Source: Armatimonadota bacterium
GTDB taxonomy: Bacteria; Armatimonadota; Fimbriimonadia; Fimbriimonadales; Fimbriimonadaceae
DNA: 64,000 nucleotides
Assembly: GCA_018268255.1 (NCBI GenBank)
Contig: JAFDWX010000002.1
Location: forward strand, 62,001-126,000
Direction: 5' to 3'
Position 1 is the stretch's first letter. Each line of letters begins with the position of its first letter. The notes under the pieces were generated by a model. The model was not told the origin of the DNA, made no database searches, and worked only from the letters and a program-made list of their open reading frames with translations. The translations under genes and the position numbers were made by a program. Positions 1 through 7,404 of this stretch are shown here, piece after piece.

Positions 1-655
1 CAATGATTGCAACGCGGAACCCATCTCGAAGCACTTTGCCAAGCGGTGCGGAATCGAGAAGCACTTGGATGCGTCCAAGCGCATTCGAAAGTCGGTCGAT
101 CGCCGCGGATCGGTCGAAAACTCCGAGCTCCTCGCTGAAATCCACATGAGCCTCGATCTCTGCAAGAACACAGAGCACCGTTTCTACTATCAGGTCGATC
201 TCCCGCCGCAAAGCGCCTTCTCTCAGGCGAGACGCATGGGTCAACTGACGCTCCGTACGTGCCTCGATGGCCTCGACAATGGCTTCGGCCTGGGACAGGT
301 CAACTCTGCCGTTGAGAAGGGCTTGGCGCGTGAACTCGCCAGGTTCGGCTGCGCGTGCTCCTTGAGCGAGACACGCTCTTACAAGCAGCTCGACTGAAAC
401 GGGAGACCCGTGGATGCTCAGTTCGGCACTTTCTTCTCCCGTGAAGCTGTGGCCATGGCGAAAAAGGGTCAGCAGTCCGTCGTCACCATGGGCAAATGTG
501 CCGTAGTAGCACCGGTGGCTTGCGGGTTCGTCCGGCCACGGGGTGAAGACCTGCTGGGCGATGCGCCATGCTTCGGGCCCACTCAAGCGTATCGTGGCGA
601 CGGCTGCTCGCTGAGTGCCCGTGATCGGTGCGACGATCGTATCGAAAAGCGACAT
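1..655 (-). CDS. mnmE: tRNA modification GTPase MnmE (5' part, truncated by window edge)
   Basis: Reading the minus strand from an ATG at 655 gives 218 codons with no stop before the window edge. The translation starts MSLFDTIVAPITGTQRAAVA and then shows the folate-binding N-terminal domain signatures SFTGEESAEL, the HG.P turn, PGEFTRQALLNGRVDL and QAEAIVEAIEA, followed by the start of the helical domain. It ends at LRDGFRVAII, just where the G1 motif (GRPNVGKS) of the GTPase domain should begin. MnmE works with MnmG to install cmnm5U/nm5U at the wobble position of some tRNAs, in the cytoplasm. The C-terminal half, including the GTPase domain and the terminal Cys, lies outside the window and cannot be checked. 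It is the last visible gene of a minus-strand group with the two genes upstream (23 bases from the previous stop). Confidence 0.93.
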   Translation of the reverse strand, partial: MSLFDTIVAPITGTQRAAVATIRLSGPEAWRIAQQVFTPWPDEPASHRCYYGTFAHGDDGLLTLFRHGHSFTGEESAELSIHGSPVSVELLVRACLAQGARAAEPGEFTRQALLNGRVDLSQAEAIVEAIEARTERQLTHASRLREGALRREIDLIVETVLCVLAEIEAHVDFSEELGVFDRSAAIDRLSNALGRIQVLLDSAPLGKVLRDGFRVAII

Positions 656-678
656 TCGATTCTGATTGTGGACCCAAA

Positions 679-1089
679 CTACTGTTTGGCGACCTCGATC
701 AAGGTGATTTTGTTGCCCGCGATATGAACCTTCTCGCGGGTGGGGGAGGGAACTCGCGCGACCTTGACCACGACGACGGACTCGCCGGAGAATGTTCCTC
801 CACTCGATTCGATCGCGAAGGACCTGGGCTTGCCACAGGTCATTTCAACAAAGGCGGTGGTCGCTCGGTCGCCGTCAAAGGTCATCAAAGGAGGTTCGGG
901 TGCCCGATGCTCCAGGAGTGCTTGATAATGGGCAGAAACAACCTGATTTGAGGCTGTTCTTCCGGTAAGCATCAGGATCCCGCCGACGAGGACCAGCAGT
1001 AGGGAAGCAATGCCCGCACCCAAAATGGCAGGACTGAACCCACCCGCACGATGCCCGAAAACCATGACATCTATGCTACACGAATTCAC
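679..1089 (-). CDS. Small hypothetical protein with one N-terminal membrane helix
   Basis: About 136 residues. After a short N-terminus there is one hydrophobic helix (roughly residues 18-41, rich in Leu, Ile, Val, Gly), then a soluble domain of about 95 residues outside or inside the membrane. A GTG at 1089 overlaps the stop of the upstream pseudouridine synthase as GTGA, which argues for translational coupling; a TTG one codon earlier and an ATG at 1065 are alternatives. No domain is recognised. The soluble part contains TFDGDRATTAFVEMTCG and several short beta-strand-like stretches, and could be a small extracytoplasmic domain. Position between an rRNA-modifying and a tRNA-modifying enzyme probably reflects operon packing rather than function. 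Confidence 0.6.
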   Translation of the reverse strand: MNSCSIDVMVFGHRAGGFSPAILGAGIASLLLVLVGGILMLTGRTASNQVVSAHYQALLEHRAPEPPLMTFDGDRATTAFVEMTCGKPRSFAIESSGGTFSGESVVVVKVARVPSPTREKVHIAGNKITLIEVAKQ

Positions 1090-1997
1090 CAATCGGTGAG
1101 GGCGTTCATGGCCTTCGTGGGTCCGTTCGGAATCTGTAGAAAATCCTCGGGCGGCGGAGCTTGAAAACCGATTTCGCGTTCCAAGACAGGATGGTAAAGG
1201 CGCAGATATCCCGCGTGCAATTGGAGAGGCATTCCCTTAGGACCCCCATAAAGCGTGTCGCCTGCGACTGCATGGCCGATCGCCCGTAGATGAACGCGAA
1301 TTTGATGGGTGCGACCGGTTTCAAGCCTCACCGCGACGAGGGACAGATCACCCAGGGAGAGAACGACTTTTGTCTCCGTGGCAGCGAATCGTCCATTCTC
1401 GTTGACGGCCATTCGCAAACGGTTGGCTGGGTCTCTTGCGATCGGCGCCTCGATGCGGAACTGGGGTTGGTCGAGCTGCCCCTGAATCCAGGCCAGATAC
1501 CGCCGCTCCGCAGACTTCTTGGCAAATTGATGCGCCAACGCGCGATGTACGACGTCCGTTTTGGCAACCACGATCAGCCCGGTGGTCTCTTTGTCCAACC
1601 TGTGAACTATTCCTGGCCGATAGTCGCCGCTCACAGTGCTGAGATCCTTGGAGTGGGCCAGCAGCGCGTTGACCAATGACGGTTCCTTTAGCGAAGGGGC
1701 CGGGTGTGTCGCAAGACCTCGCGGCTTATTGATGACGATCAGAGAATCGTCTTCGAACACGATGTCCAACTCGATGTGCGTGGGCGTTAGGTCATGGATT
1801 GGAGCAACATCGATCTGAAGACACTCAACCGAAAAGCCGGGTTTGAGTGGGGTGCCCGACTTGGTGGCCACCGTGCCGTTGACCGAAACGAGCCCTTCCT
1901 CAATGGCCCTCGCGATCCGGGTTCGCGAGAGGTCAGGAAACTGCTCGACCAAGTACCGGTCCAATCGGCTGGCTACTTCCACGGTGAACCGGTGCAT
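1086..1997 (-). CDS. RluA/RluD-family 23S rRNA pseudouridine synthase
   Basis: About 303 residues from the ATG at 1997 (MHRFTVEVASRLDRYLVEQF); the frame is open upstream to 2087 but the extra 30 residues are not family-like. Residues 10-60 form an S4 RNA-binding domain (RLDRYL...SRTRIARAIEEGLVSVNG). The catalytic domain follows with VINKPRGLATHPA and the active-site motif HRLDKETTG at about 132-140, where Asp135 is the catalytic aspartate, and ends with the GRTHQIRVHL and AGDTLYGG motifs. This set is typical of RluD/RluA-type synthases that isomerise uridines in large-subunit rRNA. The precise target uridines cannot be read from sequence. It is divergent from the oxidoreductase at 2090, with about 90 bases for both promoters. 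Confidence 0.9.
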   Translation of the reverse strand: MHRFTVEVASRLDRYLVEQFPDLSRTRIARAIEEGLVSVNGTVATKSGTPLKPGFSVECLQIDVAPIHDLTPTHIELDIVFEDDSLIVINKPRGLATHPAPSLKEPSLVNALLAHSKDLSTVSGDYRPGIVHRLDKETTGLIVVAKTDVVHRALAHQFAKKSAERRYLAWIQGQLDQPQFRIEAPIARDPANRLRMAVNENGRFAATETKVVLSLGDLSLVAVRLETGRTHQIRVHLRAIGHAVAGDTLYGGPKGMPLQLHAGYLRLYHPVLEREIGFQAPPPEDFLQIPNGPTKAMNALTDW

Positions 1998-2089
1998 GGC
2001 GATATTGTGACGCAATCGCGCGTTGGACCACCGGAATCCCCCCGATCCAAACCGGTGGGAGGGAGCACCCAACGGGTACCCTGACATGC

Positions 2090-3052
2090 ATGAAAGTCGT
2101 CGCCGTTGGGGCTGGTACCTGGGGCAAGAACATCGTTAAGAATCTCCACGCGATGGGGGCTCTTGTCGGCATCGTGGAAGCGAACGAGAACTCCCACGAG
2201 GCACTTGCAGCCGAGTATCCGGGCATTCCACTGTTTACTGTGCCCGAAGATGCATACGATCGTCTGGAGCCCGATGCGATCACCATTGCGACTCCGGCGC
2301 CGACCCATTTTGATATCGCCATGGTCGCCCTGGAGCGCGATCTGCACTGCTTTGTCGAGAAGCCTATCACGCTTGTCGCTCGCGAGGCCGAAGCTTTGGT
2401 GCAGACTGCCGAAGAGCGTGGTCGTACGCTTATGGCAGGGCACCTTCTGCTATTTCAGCCCGCTATCGTTAAGCTCAAGGAAGCCATCGACAGCGGTCTC
2501 ATCGGCGAACTCCAGAGTATCCATCAGGAGCGACTCAACCTCGGGAGAGCCCGTGCCGTCGAAAACGTCCTTTGGAGCTTGGGAGTGCACGATGTAGCCG
2601 TCGCGCTCTATTTGATCGGCGATGCACCCAAGCGGATTGGATTTAGTGGGCACGCTGCTCTCAACCCGACCATCGAGGATGACGTGTATCTCCATATGCA
2701 GTTTGAATCGGGAGTGCAGAGCCATCTCCACTGTTCTTGGCTGTGGCCGAAAGTGCGTCGCCGGACGGTGGTCGTCGGCAGCCAAGGGATGCTGGTCTTC
2801 AAGGAACTGGAAAAGCAGATCGTATTCCACAAGAAGTGGATCGACGACAATCTCCAGAACGTGAATGAAGGCGAGGAGATCATCTTTGAAGGTGCAGACG
2901 AGCCGTTGCGTCTGGAACTGGAGCACTTCGTTCACTGCTGCCAGACGGGCGAAACACCGCGCAGCTGTGGCCGAAGCGCCATGGAAGTGATTCGGGTGTT
3001 GGAGGCCGCGTTCGAAAGTGACGAGAACGCGCGCTATGCCGCCGTTGAGTAA
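2090..3052 (+). CDS. Gfo/Idh/MocA-family NAD(P)-dependent oxidoreductase
   Basis: 320 residues, normal for the family. The N-terminus is a Rossmann fold with the nucleotide loop GAGTWGKNIVKNL at about 7-19, then TIATPAPTHFDIA and the hallmark EKPITL (Lys as catalytic/hinge residue) near residue 94, followed by the C-terminal alpha/beta substrate domain (GHLLLFQPAI, SLGVHDVAVALYL, where the His-Asp pair resembles the family's catalytic histidine). Such enzymes oxidise or reduce sugars, inositols or nucleotide sugars in the cytoplasm. The GHLLLFQPA segment resembles the GlcNAc-nucleotide dehydrogenase branch, but the substrate is unproven. Its 3' end overlaps the Nudix gene, so the two are probably co-transcribed. 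Confidence 0.85.
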   Translation: MKVVAVGAGTWGKNIVKNLHAMGALVGIVEANENSHEALAAEYPGIPLFTVPEDAYDRLEPDAITIATPAPTHFDIAMVALERDLHCFVEKPITLVAREAEALVQTAEERGRTLMAGHLLLFQPAIVKLKEAIDSGLIGELQSIHQERLNLGRARAVENVLWSLGVHDVAVALYLIGDAPKRIGFSGHAALNPTIEDDVYLHMQFESGVQSHLHCSWLWPKVRRRTVVVGSQGMLVFKELEKQIVFHKKWIDDNLQNVNEGEEIIFEGADEPLRLELEHFVHCCQTGETPRSCGRSAMEVIRVLEAAFESDENARYAAVE

Positions 3053-3470
3053 CGCTCGGCCCCAAATTACGCGCGTTGCGGTCTACGGGATCATTCACGA
3101 TGAGCGAGGGATGCTCTTGTGTCGCTTGCTCCCTGGGGAGCCCCATTTCGGTCGGTGGACACTTCCTGGAGGAGGTGTCGATTTCGGCGAGGACCTTCGA
3201 ACGGCATTGCGCCGCGAGGTGTTCGAAGAAACGGGACTCGAAGTGGAGGTGGGCGATGTCCTTAATGCCCACTCGCAGTACTTCCAAAACCCGGAGAGCG
3301 AGGTCTATGCTGTACGGATTTTGTTCGCGGCGCGTGTGGTTGGCGGCACGCTAACCCCGGAGGCCGACGGAACAACAGATTGCTGCGCCTTCATCCCCCT
3401 GGATGAGGTTTGTGAGTTGCCGATTGTTCCGTTGGTGCAGGTGGGGTACCGGTTGCTGAAGGAGGACTAG
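3036..3470 (+). CDS. Nudix hydrolase
   Basis: 144 residues from ATG 3036 (a GTG at 3018 in the same frame is an alternative). A perfect Nudix box is present at about residues 45-67: GGVDFGEDLRTALRREVFEE followed by TGL, matching GX5EX7REUXEEXGU, which binds Mg2+ and hydrolyses nucleoside diphosphates linked to another group. The fold is otherwise the standard short single domain (RVAVYGIIHDERGMLL at the N-terminus). Substrate is not predictable; the LLPGEPHFGRWTLPGGG segment is common in ADP-ribose/NTP-type members. The start lies inside the 3' end of the upstream oxidoreductase, implying translational coupling. Confidence 0.9.
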   Translation: MPPLSNARPQITRVAVYGIIHDERGMLLCRLLPGEPHFGRWTLPGGGVDFGEDLRTALRREVFEETGLEVEVGDVLNAHSQYFQNPESEVYAVRILFAARVVGGTLTPEADGTTDCCAFIPLDEVCELPIVPLVQVGYRLLKED

Positions 3471-3499
3471 TCACCGCCCCTCCTCCATCTCCGATGTCA

Positions 3500-3533
3500 A
3501 GTTGGGGAAGGCCAAACGTTGATGCCCCCAACT
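3500..3533. terminator. Hairpin between convergent genes
   Basis: AGTTGGGG (3500-3507) and CCCCAACT (3526-3533) form a perfect 8-bp stem with an 18-base loop between the Nudix gene (+) and the potassium channel gene (-). There is no clear U-run on either side, so it may be a weak bidirectional terminator. Confidence 0.4.
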
Positions 3534-3540
3534 GATTCCG

Positions 3541-5151
3541 TCAGGAAATGGATCTCAACGCAACGACAACTGGAACGACTTTGGATTTGTATCGGATATC
3601 GAGTGAATGGTAGGCACTTTTGGGATCCATTTCGCACCCTGGAGGCATCAGTGTAACCAGCGAATTTCGAAGAACAAAGGCGTGAATCGCATCTCCATAG
3701 AGTGCTGTTGCCACAAAAACCGGGGCGGAAAGCAAGGAAGCACTGAGAGCCGCTTCAAAACCGAGTACTTCCTGGATCGCTCGTGCAAACTGGGTGTCGA
3801 AAATCCTCAAAACGGTCCGCAGATCGCGGCGAATGTGCTTGCCAGAAAGTCCGATGGAGAGGTTGACCGCATCGATGTTTGTGCACGCGATCAGCGCCCG
3901 AGCGCTGAGCAGGTTCGAACGATGCAAAGTCTCCTCTTGCCGTGCGTCGCCAAAAACCAGCGCGCATCGAGAGGAAAGCTGTTTGATCAGGAGGGTCGAG
4001 GGCTCCAAGTCGATCATCACTACTTCTCGGCCGGATTCCAACAAAGTCTGGGCGATCATGAACCCAACTTCGCCTCCGCCAGCCACCACAAAGTGCCCCC
4101 CATCCGGCACCCGCAAGCCCCCCGAGCGTTGCTGGAGGCGCAGGGAGATGATCCAGTCCGTCAGGATCGAGTAGAGCACGGCCACGGACGCCGAACCTAA
4201 TATCATGATTAGCGCGCAGTAGAGCTTGAGCGCAGGGTGCGAATCCAGGGGCGTGATGTCCCCGTAACCCGTGGTCGTGAAGGTGGAAACCACAAAGTAC
4301 ACGGCATCCACCAAGGAGAGGTGCATCCCAAACTTGAAAACGACAACGCTCAACAAAATGAGGCCGTTAAGGATATAGAACAAGTTCTGAAGAACCTTCG
4401 GAGCGTGGATCCAAGCTTCCACGAAGCCGTGCCACGCCTGCGGCATGCTCACCTTTAGGTGGCTTTCTGTGCGGTGAAATGTTTTGTGTTGACTTTCCGT
4501 TTCAAAGTGCTTGCCAAGGCTCTCGCCCAGGATCTTTAGAATATGTCCTGTCTCAAGGGGTTCGTCGGAACTACCCAGGTCAAGCGAGCCATCCGATTTC
4601 ACCCGCGCCATGACACTTGCTCTCAGGCTTTCTGCGACTTCCGAGGGCAGTTTTCCAAGGTAGGGTGAATCCTCGGTGACCAAGATCCGCGCAACGGAGA
4701 ATGGGTTTTCGTCGAAAATAAATTCGCCCAAAACTTCATCGCTTTCACCGGCGGCGGCGAAGTTTGGCGCGGCGATGAGTGACATCGCGACCGCTTTGTC
4801 TACGCCGATCGACCGTTCGAGTTGTCGTCCCAGTTTTTGGTCGAAAACCCTTGCGACAACACGAATTCCCGGTCTGCGCTGTTTGCAGAGCAGCCCGATC
4901 TGAATGTTGACGTCATCGGTTGCCGTAACTGCCAAGACCGCGCGGCAGGTATCGATCCCAGCTCCGACCAGGACATCCAACTCGCGAGCGTCTGCTTTGA
5001 TGATGGTCGCTCCGCGAGATTCGATCTCTCGGTGGAACGATTCACGCCAATCCATGGCAACCACCGTTACCGACTCGCCCAGATCCATCAACAGATTCGC
5101 CACGCGATAGCCGACCTGACCCAAACCACAAACCACAAAGTGGCCTTCCAC
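3541..5151 (-). CDS. Potassium channel with two RCK (TrkA-N) domains flanking the pore
   Basis: 536 residues from a GTG at 5151. Domain order: RCK1 at 1-130 with the nucleotide-binding loop CGLGQVGYRVA; a TrkA-C-like segment at about 140-215; an ion-channel module with TM1 at about 257-276, a pore helix and selectivity filter TTTGYGD at 292-298, and TM2 at about 309-334; then RCK2 from about 352 (VVAGGGEVGFMIA) to 480. The filter is exact for K+ selectivity and the RCK domains bind nucleotide or ions to gate the pore. An RCK domain in front of the pore as well as behind is less common than the TM-TM-RCK order. The upstream sequence has a stop 6 codons before the GTG, so no N-terminal helices can be added in frame. 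It acts in the cytoplasmic membrane. Confidence 0.85.
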   Translation of the reverse strand: MEGHFVVCGLGQVGYRVANLLMDLGESVTVVAMDWRESFHREIESRGATIIKADARELDVLVGAGIDTCRAVLAVTATDDVNIQIGLLCKQRRPGIRVVARVFDQKLGRQLERSIGVDKAVAMSLIAAPNFAAAGESDEVLGEFIFDENPFSVARILVTEDSPYLGKLPSEVAESLRASVMARVKSDGSLDLGSSDEPLETGHILKILGESLGKHFETESQHKTFHRTESHLKVSMPQAWHGFVEAWIHAPKVLQNLFYILNGLILLSVVVFKFGMHLSLVDAVYFVVSTFTTTGYGDITPLDSHPALKLYCALIMILGSASVAVLYSILTDWIISLRLQQRSGGLRVPDGGHFVVAGGGEVGFMIAQTLLESGREVVMIDLEPSTLLIKQLSSRCALVFGDARQEETLHRSNLLSARALIACTNIDAVNLSIGLSGKHIRRDLRTVLRIFDTQFARAIQEVLGFEAALSASLLSAPVFVATALYGDAIHAFVLRNSLVTLMPPGCEMDPKSAYHSLDIRYKSKVVPVVVALRSIS

Positions 5152-5517
5152 GAGCAGATTATGGGCGCGTTAGAAGAATCCTGCGCGCCCCTCTACTCCC
5201 TAAAAATGAAGAGTCCCAATAGCACTGCAATAGCAAGAAGGGGAAGGAATACATAAAGGATGAATTGTTAAAAGTGGGGCGAATTGCTTCCGGCGCGCGA
5301 TTCGGGGGTGTTGTATTGCTCGTCCTATGAGTCTGAGAACCACCAACTCCGCTTTAGTCCGGCGGTGTTCGACCTGTCTTAGGATTGCATTCCCTTTCTG
5401 CATCGGCAAGGTCCTCGAATTTGCCGATAGCTTTTGTTTCGTCAAGAAGGCGTTGGACTATCTCTCTGTCAGTTTGAGTGTTTTCCCTTGGGAAACTCTG
5501 GTCGAATTCTCGACCGC
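5152..5517. other. Intergenic region upstream of the channel gene
   Basis: 366 bases without a convincing gene. On the minus strand, 5196-5267 is open for 24 codons between two stops and encodes an unusually hydrophobic stretch (FLPLLAIAVLLGLFIF core) without a start codon; it could be chance or a remnant of an N-terminal membrane segment of the channel. An element CATAAT lies 6 bases before the GTG start of the channel on that strand, but no good -35 accompanies it. No tRNA or clear terminator was seen. Confidence 0.4.
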
Positions 5518-6366
5518 TTAATAGTCTTGATCTGAGATATGCTGTGCAAGAAAGCGCTCCGCATCCTGAACAAATTCCCGTACAGATTGGTTAGGGTCGT
5601 TTTGTAAAGATTGAATCATTTCTCGGTTCTTTGGATTATGTTGCAGTACTTGAATTGCGTATCCCCGGACGCTTGGATGGTCGTGTGAAAGATATTTCGA
5701 TATTTTGGAAAGCACTCTAGGATCGTCAGTATCGAGGCCCGGTGGATTGTGAAAGAGTGCATAGAGCCCGCCTAGGATTTCCTTCAGGCTTGCACCCAAG
5801 TCGAGGTGCCTCAAAATAAGCTCCACATCCTGGTGGTCTCGTTCGAATGCCATTCCCGTGAGTACGTCGGCACGTGTTGTGGGATCAGCAGTACATTGAA
5901 GTACGTCAAGCAGAGCAGCATGGGATTCTGCTGAATCGAGCATTCCAAGCGCGATACAGCAATCCTCAATCAATCGCTCATCTCTGCAACGTTTCATGAA
6001 CTCGTCGGGTTGATAGGGCTGATCGAGCTGAGTGATAAGTCGATGGAGAATTCCTAAGGATCGTTGGCAGCGACTTATTCCCAGCAAGATGATGCATCGG
6101 CGTCTATCCGAAAGGTTCTGGAGCGATAACGTTGCCGCAAGGTAGACCCCGCATTTGGATGATCGGTTTTTGTAGAGTTTCTGGAGTCGGTTGAAAAATA
6201 CTTGCTCGTCCGCATAGCGAACAAGTCGGGCCTGTTCGAAGCTTGGTAACTCAGGGAATACTTTCAGTGAGATGGCTTTAGCCAACTGCTCTAGTACGTC
6301 CTTTTGATTTTCGCTGTAAAGTGCGGGAAGTAAGTCCATATAGTACTTTGCGGTAGGTGTGATCAT
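5518..6366 (-). CDS. Hypothetical HEAT-like helical-repeat protein
   Basis: 282 residues, ATG start at 6366. No catalytic motif. The C-terminal two thirds consist of alpha-helical units of about 30-40 residues with HEAT-like pattern, for example RLIEDCCIALGMLDSAESH, TRADVLTGMAF and HPSVRGYAIQVLQHNP, the last being a typical HEAT signature (DHPSVR.YA...L). Such solenoids usually serve as protein-binding scaffolds. There is no signal peptide, so it is probably cytoplasmic. It stands alone: the neighbours on both sides are separated by more than 350 bases. Base composition looks somewhat less GC-rich than the dcw genes next to it. Function unknown. Confidence 0.65.
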   Translation of the reverse strand: MITPTAKYYMDLLPALYSENQKDVLEQLAKAISLKVFPELPSFEQARLVRYADEQVFFNRLQKLYKNRSSKCGVYLAATLSLQNLSDRRRCIILLGISRCQRSLGILHRLITQLDQPYQPDEFMKRCRDERLIEDCCIALGMLDSAESHAALLDVLQCTADPTTRADVLTGMAFERDHQDVELILRHLDLGASLKEILGGLYALFHNPPGLDTDDPRVLSKISKYLSHDHPSVRGYAIQVLQHNPKNREMIQSLQNDPNQSVREFVQDAERFLAQHISDQDY

Positions 6367-6684
6367 AACCCGTTTTGGGGTGAGAGAGCATTTCGCTTAG
6401 TCATGACCTTGGGATAGGTACCTCTCGTATCTGGATTACCATCAAATCCCAAAGTGCGCGAAGCCCAATTCCTCCCTTCTGAAGACGCAGGGTTCGCATC
6501 ACTTACTTTGCCTTACTCTCTGCTTACAGCGCTTTCAAAGGCAATTACCATCGCCAGGTCAACTCCACTCCCTCGTGACCAGTGCCAAATAAAGCCACAA
6601 AGTTGCTTTGCAGCCGCGTGGGGCACAAGATTCAACGCTTCCCGCAGGCGCGTGTCTACCTACCCAGTAGAAAGACCATGTCAA

Positions 6685-6762
6685 ATGCCAAAAAAGCCAT
6701 CGAATGGGCCTCCAGTTCCACCAAATCCCAGAAAAACCCAATACAATCCCTATCAGTGGTGA
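6685..6762 (+). CDS. Possible short proline-rich peptide
   Basis: An ATG at 6685 opens 25 codons (MPKKPSNGPPVPP...NPYQW) ending at TGA 6760-6762, followed 68 bases later by a terminator-like hairpin. The composition (Pro, Asn, Lys, Tyr) is not random, but there is no clear ribosome binding site and an overlapping frame is also open. Listed as a low-confidence candidate; its codons coincide with the possible MraZ boxes. Confidence 0.2.
   Translation: MPKKPSNGPPVPPNPRKTQYNPYQW
6716..6751 (-). promoter_or_regulatory. Possible MraZ operator (TGGGN-type boxes, 10-base period)
   Basis: On the minus strand the region reads TGGGT (6740-6736), five bases, TGGGA (6730-6726), five bases, TGGAA (6720-6716), with a further AGGGA at 6751-6747. 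Escherichia coli MraZ is known to bind TGGGN direct repeats separated by 5-base spacers upstream of its own gene. The same geometry about 150 bases before mraZ suggests autoregulation of the dcw operon. The boxes are on the opposite strand to mraZ and overlap a possible proline-rich peptide, so coding constraint is an alternative explanation. Confidence 0.4.
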
Positions 6763-6829
6763 CGAATCCCTAAGGATGGCGGGTCGGATCCACCGAGGAA
6801 GGGCTGGGGTGCTCCGAATCGAATCCGAG

Positions 6830-6863
6830 AAGCCGGCGAGCAGGATGCGGTAGCCGGCTTTTC
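6830..6863 (+). terminator. Intrinsic terminator or attenuator in front of mraZ
   Basis: AAGCCGGC (6830-6837), a 15-base loop, GCCGGCTT (6853-6860) and a TTCT tail form a perfect 8-bp hairpin followed by U on the plus strand, 34 bases before the mraZ start. No annotated plus-strand gene ends before it, so it either terminates a short transcript from the preceding region or attenuates the mraZ leader. Confidence 0.55.
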
Positions 6864-6897
6864 TAATCTCAAATCGCCCCCAAGACAGACCGGACCG

Positions 6898-7404
6898 ATG
6901 AGCGAAACTCCCCAAGCTGCAGCCAGGGAAAGAACTCGATGGTTACTCGCCGAAAGCGACACGTCCATCGACGCGAAAGGTCGTGTCCTATTTCCAAAGA
7001 AGTTTCGAGATGGTCTCGGAGAAGATTTCGTCATCTTGGTTGGCGAGCACTACCAGCTCATCCTTTATCCAAACCAAGTATTCCAGGAAATTGTTGACGA
7101 AATCCAGAAATATCCACGATTGAGCCAAGGTCGTCAGAATTACACGCGCGAGTTCACCCGCGATTCTGAGCAGGGCCTAGAGTTTGACCCTCAGGGCCGT
7201 TTGGTCATTCCCCAAAAGCTGCGCACTGTCGCCAATCTTAAAGGCGAACTCAAGCTCATGGGCCAAATCGACTATCTGGAGTTGTGGAGCTCCGATGAGC
7301 GAGAAGAGTTCGAAAAAGATCCTCACTCATATAAGCCCGAGCGGCGAGAGCTCCTCCAGGCAGCCTATGAGAGGATGGTGAGTGAGGGGAAAGACCGTGG
7401 CTGA
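6898..7404 (+). CDS. mraZ: Transcriptional regulator MraZ
   Basis: 168 residues, slightly longer than the usual 140-150 because of an extended N-terminus and C-terminal tail. Two tandem SpoVT-AbrB-type half-domains are visible, each with its signature: DAKGRVLFPKKFRD at about residues 25-38 and DPQGRLVIPQKLR at about 96-108. MraZ is a ring-forming DNA-binding protein at the head of dcw clusters and in E. coli represses its own operon by binding TGGGN repeats. Here it is the first gene of the cluster, overlapping rsmH by 8 bases. A possible operator lies at 6716-6751. Confidence 0.93.
   Translation: MSETPQAAARERTRWLLAESDTSIDAKGRVLFPKKFRDGLGEDFVILVGEHYQLILYPNQVFQEIVDEIQKYPRLSQGRQNYTREFTRDSEQGLEFDPQGRLVIPQKLRTVANLKGELKLMGQIDYLELWSSDEREEFEKDPHSYKPERRELLQAAYERMVSEGKDRG

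Larger units (their letters stand above)
6367..6897. other. 531-base region upstream of the dcw cluster
   Basis: No convincing protein gene longer than 60 codons. It holds, in order, the presumed promoter region of the minus-strand helical-repeat gene, a proline-rich possible 25-codon peptide on the plus strand (6685-6762), a helically phased array of CCC triplets (6716-6771) compatible with MraZ boxes, and a perfect 8-bp hairpin followed by U-rich sequence (6830-6863) 34 bases before mraZ. I looked for RNase P, SRP and tmRNA signatures and did not find them. Confidence 0.5.

Noticed and set aside
65-727. Plus-strand open frames of about 105-110 codons at the left edge
   Set aside because: They are antisense to mnmE, whose minus-strand translation matches the family throughout.
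5200-5445. Minus-strand open frame of 81 codons upstream of the channel gene
   Set aside because: No start context, no similarity and ordinary composition; it overlaps the region better described as intergenic.
6367-6897. RNase P, SRP RNA or tmRNA in the gap before mraZ
   Set aside because: None of the conserved sequence blocks of those RNAs could be found on either strand.
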